64,000 nucleotides of DNA from assembly GCA_028278135.1 (NCBI GenBank), contig JANQEW010000029.1, forward strand, positions 62,001 through 126,000, written 5' to 3'. The notes under the pieces are model-generated. The model did not search any database and was not told where the DNA came from. It saw only the letters and a program-made list of their open reading frames with translations. Position numbers and translations under genes: made by a program. The stretch is from Rhodospirillales bacterium. GTDB taxonomy: Bacteria > Pseudomonadota > Alphaproteobacteria > Rhodospirillales > Rhodospirillaceae. Below, one piece after another: positions 18,596 through 24,997 of the stretch. Within the stretch, counting starts at the first letter, position 1. The number at the start of each line of letters is the position of its first letter.

Positions 18596-20380
18596 ATGTC
18601 CCTATCCGTGGTCTCTTTGCCCGCAAAGGCCGGTTGGTTGTATATCTTTCCCTTCTTGGGTTGGTTACCAATGGTCAACCGTCGCACCCTTGCGGCGGAT
18701 TCTATTGCAGGTATAACTGGTGCAATAGTTGTATTACCACAAGGCGTTGTATTCGCTACTATTGCTGGTATGCCCCCAGAATATGGACTCTACGCCGGTA
18801 TGATTCCCGCTATTGTTGCGGCTCTATTTGGCTCATCCTGGCATTTAGTGTCGGGACCGACTACAGCTGCTTCTCTCGTTTTGTTCTCATCTCTGAGTGC
18901 CTTAGCAGAGCCGGGAACGCTACAATACGTCCAGCTCGCCTTGACACTCACATTCATGGTCGGTGCTATAGAGTTGGTCATGGGGTTGTTCCGGCTGGGG
19001 ACAATTGTGAACTTCATTTCTCATGCGGTTGTCATTGGCTTCACCGCTGGTGCTGGAGTTCTTATTGCGGCCAACCAGATAAGAAACTTCTTTGGGTTGT
19101 CTATTCCACGCGGTGCTGACTTTCACGAAGTGATTCTCCATCTTGTGACCCATCTTGATCAGGTAGATGGGCCAACCACGGCTGTTGGTGTTGCAACACT
19201 AGTCGTTGGCGTCCTGACGAGACGTTTTTTCCCGCGGATTCCTTACATGATTGTTGCTATCTTGGTTGGCAGCGCAGTTGCCTTTGGCTTCAACCACTTC
19301 ATAACTGAAAGTGTTCTAACCGTTGGCGCTCTTCCGGGTGGTTTACCTCCCCTGTCCGCACCTGTTTTTGCACTTGACATGTGGCGCACTCTTGCCCCAA
19401 CGGCTTTAGCGATGACTCTTTTCGCCTTAACAGAAGCCTTGTCCATCGCACGCGCGTTGGCAGTACGTAGTGGTCAAGGAATAGATAGCAATCAGGAGTT
19501 TATAGGGCAGGGACTCTCAAATCTCGTCGGCGCTTTTTTCTCAGGCTATGTTGCCACGGGTTCATTTAACCGTAGTGGCCTCAATTATGAGGCCGGGGCC
19601 CGTACGCCACTTGCAGCTATTTTTAGTGGTGCATTACTCATTATAATTGTTCTTTTAGTAGCGCCATATGCTGCTTTCATGCCAAACGCAGCTATGGCAG
19701 GTGTACTGTTCCTCGTTGCCTGGGGGTTAATTGATCGTCCTCATATAAGACAAATCATCCGCGCCAGTCGTTCAGAGACAGCAGTACTAGGCGTGACGTT
19801 TAGTGCAACGTTATTTCTTGAACTAGAACTAGCAATTCTCGCGGGAGTGATTCTGTCCCTACTTCTCTATCTGAGTCGCACTTCACGTCCGCAGATTCTT
19901 GTACGTGTTCCGGACCCAGAGAGTCCGGCCCGTAAATTTACATCCAATCCCATGTTGCCTGAATGTCCACAGTTTCGTGTGATCCGTGTTGATGGATCTT
20001 TGTTTTTTGGAGCCATTAATGCATTCCAGGAAACCCTGCGTTCTTTTATTCGTGACAATCCTGATCGCCGGCATCTGATGATTGTCATGTCAGGAGTGAA
20101 TTTTATTGATGTGGCTGGCGCGGAGGCACTGGTACAGGTTGCGCGTGACTACAGAACCCGTGGAGGAGGGCTGTACCTATTACACGTTAAGGACGTAGTT
20201 CGCGCACAACTGGAGAAAGGTGGATGGATCAGCGATATTGGTGCTGAGCATTTCTTTCGCTCGAAGACAGAAGCTTTACGCACAATTTACCGCCGTCTGA
20301 ACTACAAACGCTGTCAGGATTGCGGTCAAAAAGTGTTTGTCGAATGTGTACGTCTGGGCAGACAGGAACCGATAGGATAA
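18596..20380 (+). CDS. SulP-family anion transporter with STAS domain
   Basis: SulP/SLC26 proteins move sulfate, bicarbonate or other anions across the inner membrane. This 594-residue protein begins with a SulP core of about 12-14 hydrophobic segments (family motifs VVLPQGVVFATIAGMPPEYGLYAG and GSFNRSGLNYEAGARTPLA, quoted in part). A cytoplasmic STAS domain follows at about residues 455-560, with VMSGVNFIDVAGAEAL. The short tail carries CQDCG and a further Cys, which could bind metal; this is not a general family feature. The start has an excellent GGAGGGGG site. Sulfate is the best guess because the next operon encodes a likely sulfur-compound oxidoreductase, but substrate is not fixed by sequence. 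Confidence 0.92.
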   Translation: MSLSVVSLPAKAGWLYIFPFLGWLPMVNRRTLAADSIAGITGAIVVLPQGVVFATIAGMPPEYGLYAGMIPAIVAALFGSSWHLVSGPTTAASLVLFSSLSALAEPGTLQYVQLALTLTFMVGAIELVMGLFRLGTIVNFISHAVVIGFTAGAGVLIAANQIRNFFGLSIPRGADFHEVILHLVTHLDQVDGPTTAVGVATLVVGVLTRRFFPRIPYMIVAILVGSAVAFGFNHFITESVLTVGALPGGLPPLSAPVFALDMWRTLAPTALAMTLFALTEALSIARALAVRSGQGIDSNQEFIGQGLSNLVGAFFSGYVATGSFNRSGLNYEAGARTPLAAIFSGALLIIIVLLVAPYAAFMPNAAMAGVLFLVAWGLIDRPHIRQIIRASRSETAVLGVTFSATLFLELELAILAGVILSLLLYLSRTSRPQILVRVPDPESPARKFTSNPMLPECPQFRVIRVDGSLFFGAINAFQETLRSFIRDNPDRRHLMIVMSGVNFIDVAGAEALVQVARDYRTRGGGLYLLHVKDVVRAQLEKGGWISDIGAEHFFRSKTEALRTIYRRLNYKRCQDCGQKVFVECVRLGRQEPIG

Positions 20381-20787
20381 CATTTTCCCTCTCACCAGTC
20401 CACCAGTCACTTGATGATCGATAATGTATGTATCGGACAAACAGTGCAGGCAGACCAGGCAGATGCCGGTAAGGCTTTCGTGTGAGTGCAGGTGGGAAGG
20501 TGGGAGAGGGGAGGGAGTCTTCATCGATCATCAGATCATCAAGACAAGTGTTTTATTTTTTTTATCGTTGTTTAAAATAATGAAGTTTGTTTAAAATTCT
20601 CGGGAAAAAGTTGTGCGCACGCTCACAGAAAAAATAACATGCTATTATCCGTTCCGGACCGGAATGACTGGCCAGCTCTCTATCTCTCTATGGCTCAGCT
20701 TCCTTAGATAAATTATACTCTTATTCGTTGATATTTCCGCACCGCGGCTTTATAATTTACATTGTTGAATACACTAAAGGTTGTTTT
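20381..20787. other. rpsT upstream region
   Basis: No gene is supported in these 407 bp. The segment 20397-20545 contains clustered short repeats (accagtc pairs, ggtggga pairs, gatcatc and its complement). An A/T-rich section at 20548-20605 follows, and the last 60 bp hold the rpsT promoter and leader. Confidence 0.6.
20728..20756 (+). promoter_or_regulatory. sigma-70-type promoter of rpsT
   Basis: A -35 box TTGATA (20728-20733) is followed, after exactly 17 bp, by a perfect -10 box TATAAT (20751-20756). Transcription would start near 20763 and give a leader of about 25 nt before the rpsT ATG. This is the cleanest promoter visible in the window and fits strong expression of a ribosomal protein. 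Confidence 0.82.
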
Positions 20788-21054
20788 ATGGCGAACCACT
20801 TATCTTCTAAAAAGCGCATTCGTCGTAATGGACGACGCGCGATGATTAATCGTATGCGGGCCAGCCGCATACGGACTCATGTACGAAAAGTTGAGGAAGC
20901 GATTACAACAGGGAACAAAACACATGCCGAAGCAGCGTTTCATGTAGCTGTGCCAGAACTCATGCGGGGAGTCAACAAGGGTATTATCCACCGCAACAAA
21001 GCCGCACGCAAGATATCTCGTTTGTGTGCACGTCTCAAATCTCTTACTCGGTAA
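20788..21054 (+). CDS. rpsT: 30S ribosomal protein S20
   Basis: S20 binds 16S rRNA at the bottom of the small subunit. The 88-residue protein starts [17 protein letters not shown], is strongly basic and helical, and ends [11 protein letters not shown], all typical of S20. I chose the ATG at 20788, which lies just after AAAGG and about 25 nt after the predicted transcription start. An upstream in-frame extension would overlap the promoter. In many alphaproteobacteria rpsT is followed by dnaA. Here no dnaA is present. Confidence 0.97.
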   Translation: MANHLSSKKRIRRNGRRAMINRMRASRIRTHVRKVEEAITTGNKTHAEAAFHVAVPELMRGVNKGIIHRNKAARKISRLCARLKSLTR

Positions 21055-21380
21055 TCTCTACTCAGTCACAGTATCAGGATACGCCGTGATACGGCCTGAC
21101 GTATAGAAGACCATTGGAAAAATAGAAGACCATTGGAAAAAAAGTCACTAGTCAGTGCTGCTCCGGTAGACCAGCGTGCTGCGGGGACGGGGGGGACACT
21201 AGACATAGACACGACACTAGAGACACTAGACACTAGACTAGTTAGTAGAGTAGGCGGAGAGGGGCTAGAAGATCTCTGGGCAGGCTGGCTTGCTGCTACT
21301 GGTATGGGGAGGCCAATAAAACTTTTTGGCACGGGAGAACTACTCTACTAGATATATAGCTTGAAAGGGGAGTGGTTCTT
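21055..21380. other. repeat-rich gap between convergent rpsT and the FNR-type gene
   Basis: No gene is supported. The gap contains the 19-bp tandem duplication listed separately and a cluster of acactaga/gacactag units at about 21195-21240. A short inverted pair GTATCA/TGATAC near 21071-21092 may be part of the rpsT terminator, without a clear T tract. Confidence 0.5.
21104..21141. repeat. 19-bp exact tandem duplication
   Basis: Two perfect copies of a 19-bp unit (21104-21122 and 21123-21141, starting tagaagacca) lie about 50 bp past the rpsT stop codon. Confidence 0.92.
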
Positions 21381-22106
21381 TTACGATTGCTTTGCAATCG
21401 TATTCAACATCTGAATATTGCAACGAAAGCGATTTAATCCGAGATGATATATTGCACCAGACCGCTTCAGATCTGCAATAATTCTGCTCGTTGTTTCAGG
21501 CGTCGTCCCAAGAATAGCGGCTATGTCTTCACGGCCGAGGAGTGTGCATAAGCTGTTGTGAGGCTTGTCCTCCAGATAGAGAAATAAACGAGCCACTCTC
21601 GCGCGAACAGAACCTGTCGCCAGTAAGGTCAGCCATTCATCGGCTTGGTGTACAGCATCACAAAATCTCTGCATGATCTGCTGATATAACTCTTGGTATG
21701 AAAGAGCCAGCTCATACACCACGTCTCGTGGAATGCGACAGGTGAATGTTGGGGCAAGAGCTGTTGCCGTATGCTCATACGGACTACCGAGCAGCGTTTC
21801 AAGGCCAAGAACGCTTCCATGCCGGGCCAGTCTGACAATTCTGTAACTGCCGTTAGGTAGAAAACGTGAGAGCTTCACAAGACCAGAACGAATAGTGAAA
21901 ATTGCACTACCTTCACAACCTACATTATATATTGATGCCCCTGCATTAAACTGTATATCTTCTATCGGAAGATGCATTTTCGCAAGATTTTCAATTGGAA
22001 TAACAGAAAATAATGCTGCCTGGTGAATGGAGCAGAACTCACAATGAACCATTCCATGCCAGTTACCGACTATACCACTTTTACCGACTATACCACTTTT
22101 CTTCAT
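21381..22106 (-). CDS. FNR-type Crp/Fnr-family transcriptional regulator with three of four cluster cysteines
   Basis: This 241-residue regulator has a cyclic-nucleotide-like sensor domain and a C-terminal winged helix. Its recognition helix TPETTSRIIADLKRSG keeps the E..SR contacts that read TTGAT half-sites. The N-terminal segment HCEFCSIHQAAL aligns with the FNR cluster motif, giving Cys22 and Cys25. The third cysteine position is Ala31. The Cys in FTCRIP matches FNR Cys122. So one ligand of the usual oxygen-sensing [4Fe-4S] site is missing. Residues 4-14 contain the duplicated unit KSGIVG, created by an exact 18-bp tandem repeat (22063-22098). A GAGGG site supports the ATG at 22106. It is the last gene of the molybdoenzyme operon and a likely regulator of it. 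Confidence 0.87.
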   Translation of the reverse strand: MKKSGIVGKSGIVGNWHGMVHCEFCSIHQAALFSVIPIENLAKMHLPIEDIQFNAGASIYNVGCEGSAIFTIRSGLVKLSRFLPNGSYRIVRLARHGSVLGLETLLGSPYEHTATALAPTFTCRIPRDVVYELALSYQELYQQIMQRFCDAVHQADEWLTLLATGSVRARVARLFLYLEDKPHNSLCTLLGREDIAAILGTTPETTSRIIADLKRSGAIYHLGLNRFRCNIQMLNTIAKQS

Positions 22107-22164
22107 TATGACCCTCTACCGACAGCCATGACTCAGTCTTTCAGTAAAAATTTATAATGACCGC

Positions 22165-22731
22165 TCAATATATTTTCTCCCCTAAACGAGTCAAAATCTC
22201 TCGGCGAGAAACCTCTCTACTACACCCCCGGTAGGGGGGGGAGGGCGTCTTGCAGTTACTATGCCCTGCCAGGCGGCGGTTCCATGCGGTTAAGACGGCC
22301 TCTGCATCAGGATAGCGCTCCATACACAAGATGAGCGGTTGTAGGAGGTAATGGCCTAGATGGGAATCAAAATTCAGATGCGCTTTATATTGTCTGTCCA
22401 ATACAGTGAATCTGATCAGAGGCCCTAAGAGATGCCCAGCTGCATCACGCCCTATGGGCTGCCCTATGGGCTGGTCTGGCACAAATAAACCGGGGTTTGT
22501 ATCTGGAGTGAGGAGATTGGCGAGCATCCATGGGGTAAGAATCAAGAGTACCCGCCAAAAGCCGAACCTGTGTAGCGAATAGATTCTAACAGGTAGGGAA
22601 GGGTTACTTGTGAGAAGCTGATCCATGAATCCTGGGCGGTAACCATTTTCGAACATGGCAATCACATAGGTTTGCAAGGCTGCATCATCATGTAGAGCTG
22701 TTGGGCGCATATGCCAAACATCAGTCATCAC
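22165..22731 (-). CDS. HybE-like oxidoreductase assembly chaperone
   Basis: This 188-residue protein resembles the HybE family of [NiFe]-hydrogenase assembly chaperones, mainly in the central block RVLLILTPWMLANLLTP. Family members have a matching TPWM-type segment followed by a Pro/Gly-rich turn and an FTV strand, here IRFTVLD. HybE normally proofreads Tat-exported hydrogenase subunits. No hydrogenase is in the window, so here it may serve the Tat-exported molybdoenzyme encoded upstream. An exact 12-bp tandem repeat (22449-22472) produces GQPIGQPIG in a loop. It lies between the torD-like gene and the FNR-type gene on the same strand. The family match is partial, so confidence is moderate. 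Confidence 0.58.
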   Translation of the reverse strand: MMTDVWHMRPTALHDDAALQTYVIAMFENGYRPGFMDQLLTSNPSLPVRIYSLHRFGFWRVLLILTPWMLANLLTPDTNPGLFVPDQPIGQPIGRDAAGHLLGPLIRFTVLDRQYKAHLNFDSHLGHYLLQPLILCMERYPDAEAVLTAWNRRLAGHSNCKTPSPPYRGCSREVSRREILTRLGEKIY

Positions 22732-22809
22732 GAGTCTCCCCTAGCGAACCCCTAGAAAAACTCTTCTTCCAGCAAGAACCAGCAAACCAGCAACAAGGAC
22801 ACATGCCGT

Positions 22810-23322
22810 TTACTGCATTAGAGTATCAATCTGAATAGCAATATCTCTATAAAGTTGCATGTTTGTACCATGTTGCAGATCATTAGTAAATCGCGGAACC
22901 CATGACTCTAAGTAATGAGACCAAAACCACTGCAGCTGGACTTCATAACGCGGGTCTACAAGACGTGCGGCACATTCAAGCATTGTCCCGAGAAAATCTT
23001 CGAATCCTGCTGCCGTGACTTCCAGCCCAAGTGTTTCGTAGAAGAAACGCAATTCCTCCAAAAGCATACTGTTCCCAAGACACCCATGTAGGTATGCAGA
23101 AGCGAACGGTGGACAGACTGTGTGCGGAAAACCACTCAGAAATAACCGCGTATGTTCAGCCTGCCAATGTTCAAGTGAAACTGAGCGAGCTTGTTCTACG
23201 GCTCCAGATAACCATGGCCAGGTTAATGAAAGCTCACCAAGTGCTTCGAGAGCATCGTGTTCTGGTGCTCCCAGCAGGTGAGCCAGAAGGTACAGCATAT
23301 CGGGCGATGGCTTTCTCCTCAT
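22810..23322 (-). CDS. TorD/DmsD-family molybdoenzyme maturation chaperone
   Basis: TorD-family chaperones bind the Tat signal peptide of a molybdopterin enzyme and hold it until cofactor insertion. The 170-residue all-helical protein has the family block EHTRLFLSGFPHTVCPPFASAYL, quoted in part: the conserved E-x2-R-LF and P-x-AS-Y elements. Helices around LEELRFFYETLGLEV and HYLESWVPRF follow. An AAGG site precedes the ATG. It lies directly downstream of the membrane-subunit gene of the oxidoreductase operon, so its client is almost certainly the Tat-exported catalytic subunit at 24994. Confidence 0.85.
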   Translation of the reverse strand: MRRKPSPDMLYLLAHLLGAPEHDALEALGELSLTWPWLSGAVEQARSVSLEHWQAEHTRLFLSGFPHTVCPPFASAYLHGCLGNSMLLEELRFFYETLGLEVTAAGFEDFLGTMLECAARLVDPRYEVQLQWFWSHYLESWVPRFTNDLQHGTNMQLYRDIAIQIDTLMQ

Positions 23323-23405
23323 GAAGACCTTATCAGTCCAACACTAATCTCACCATCGCCAGTGTCACCAAAAGTCAGAAGGCTGAGGATTCTTTTGCTA
23401 AAAAC

Positions 23406-24389
23406 TCATGTTGGATAAACATAGATTCCAGCAGCCATAAAATAATCCCGTAACAGAAATCCACCAATAAGAACAAAAACGGCCGCTGCAACAGTTGGTA
23501 AATGAGTCTGTCCTTGACCATGACCAAGACTCAGAACACTTCTTAATTCGAGCAGAAATGGCGTAACGAGTCCTAGTCCGATAAAACCAAGCAACCATCC
23601 CAAGTCATGAAACAGAAGTTCCGCCGATACTCTTGCTGAGATAGAACCTCTCGTAAGATACATGTAAAATAAGAACACTACTAGTAATTCTGTTGCGAGG
23701 AGCAAAAGGTCCGCACGTTCATAAAGGCCGCGTAATAACGTGTCCTTTTCATCCCGGCCCATAAAAATATGCATAACCAGTATCAAGAGGGCACAAGCTG
23801 TGGAGAAAGCAGAAACGGTGAAGAGAATGGGCACCCCTGGATTATTCCAAAGCGCTACGGCAGGAAAGGACTGTAGAAGGAGACCTGTGTATACTGCCAC
23901 ACCTAAACCACTTGTGGCGGAAAAAATTCCTAGTATTTTATGTATATTCCCGCTGCCGGCCATACTACCTAGCCCACACACAACTCTAGTCTTTAATACA
24001 GATGAAATAAACGGCAAATTTGCTATTATGGGAGATTCTATCATATAAGGAAGCACATAGAGGAGACTCGCAATCATCATCCATGAAATGAACTGTGTTC
24101 CCCAAGCAATCCAAGCGTCCGGCTTAAAAAAAATAGCGAGGGGATTCAAGACGTGAACCACTGCTGCATGGTTAGCAAGATGAATGAAAAGCAGTGCTGA
24201 ACCGCCACCAACCATGATCAAACCCGTTAACGCACCCCATATCGCCAGAGTCTTGTGGGACTTGAGATACATGTCCGTTAAAAACGTGATTGTCATCGTA
24301 GCAGCGCCAAGACCGCCAAGGTAAAGGTAGACGGCAAACCATGTAGTCCATAAATGCTGCGTTTCATAGGTGACATTGACTTCCATCAC
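23406..24389 (-). CDS. NrfD/PsrC-type membrane subunit of molybdoenzyme complex
   Basis: This is a quinone-linked membrane anchor of the NrfD/PsrC/DmsC type, 327 residues with about eight to nine hydrophobic helices. It starts with a short polar tail and the segment WTTWFAVYLYLGGLGAATM, which is typical of the family (compare the G-x2-GA motif). It would pass electrons between the quinone pool and the Fe-S subunit. Its start overlaps the upstream Fe-S gene by 4 bp (24386-24389), showing translational coupling. Confidence 0.9.
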   Translation of the reverse strand: MMEVNVTYETQHLWTTWFAVYLYLGGLGAATMTITFLTDMYLKSHKTLAIWGALTGLIMVGGGSALLFIHLANHAAVVHVLNPLAIFFKPDAWIAWGTQFISWMMIASLLYVLPYMIESPIIANLPFISSVLKTRVVCGLGSMAGSGNIHKILGIFSATSGLGVAVYTGLLLQSFPAVALWNNPGVPILFTVSAFSTACALLILVMHIFMGRDEKDTLLRGLYERADLLLLATELLVVFLFYMYLTRGSISARVSAELLFHDLGWLLGFIGLGLVTPFLLELRSVLSLGHGQGQTHLPTVAAAVFVLIGGFLLRDYFMAAGIYVYPT

Positions 24390-24997
24390 ACATCCCTCTT
24401 CATCTCATTGATGTAATAGACGTGCGGGCGTGTTCCTAACTGGGGCATTAGAGGCTGTGCAATACCGCTCGCTGCCATTTTAGCGACATAATCCTGTGGA
24501 TCATCAAGATCGCCAAACAGCCGCGCTTCACCGACACACGTCTCAACACAGGCCGGTTTACGTCCTGCATCTATACGTTGTGCACAGAAATTACACTTGT
24601 CATAGCCAGGTGATGTCCGTCTCAGATTTCCATAGAATACCTTGCCTTCCCGTATGTCAGTGTATGTGAGCTCGTAACGGGCTCGGTAGGGACATGCCAT
24701 CTCACAGGCCCCGCAACCCATACACAAATTATCATCGATGAGGACAAGACCGTCTGCTCGCTGATAGGTCGCGCCTGTCGGGCACACTGTTAGACAAGGG
24801 GGATTTTCACAATGATTGCAAAGCCTAGGGAAAAAACGACGACGGACATCATCCCCTATCCCGATTTCCTGATCATGAACATAGGTTCGCCATACGTTTT
24901 TCCATACTGGTGTTTGGTTCTCTATAGCACAGGCCGCCATACAAGCGTTGCAGCCTACACAGGTGTTGAGGTCTATCAACATCGCATAGCGAGTCAT
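24386..24997 (-). CDS. four-cluster ferredoxin-like subunit (DmsB/PsrB/NrfC type)
   Basis: This 203-residue electron-transfer subunit carries four cysteine groups for [4Fe-4S] clusters. They are CVGCNACMAAC (residues 13-23), CNHCENPPCLTVCP, CMGCGACEMACP and CNFCAQ...CVETC. This is the DmsB/PsrB/NrfC pattern. It has no signal peptide, so it would travel with the Tat-exported catalytic subunit. It overlaps the catalytic gene by 4 bp (24994-24997) and the membrane-subunit gene by 4 bp. The ending HVYYINEM is also typical. Confidence 0.94.
   Translation of the reverse strand: MTRYAMLIDLNTCVGCNACMAACAIENQTPVWKNVWRTYVHDQEIGIGDDVRRRFFPRLCNHCENPPCLTVCPTGATYQRADGLVLIDDNLCMGCGACEMACPYRARYELTYTDIREGKVFYGNLRRTSPGYDKCNFCAQRIDAGRKPACVETCVGEARLFGDLDDPQDYVAKMAASGIAQPLMPQLGTRPHVYYINEMKRDV

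Noticed and set aside
18583..19119. Long plus-strand frame over the SulP gene start
   Set aside because: It is a shifted-frame shadow of the clearly supported SulP gene, rich in Cys, Arg and Trp.
20381..21054. Possible replication origin near rpsT because of A/T-rich DNA and a ttatccacc sequence
   Set aside because: Only one near-match to a DnaA box, and it lies inside rpsT. There is no dnaA gene and no box cluster.
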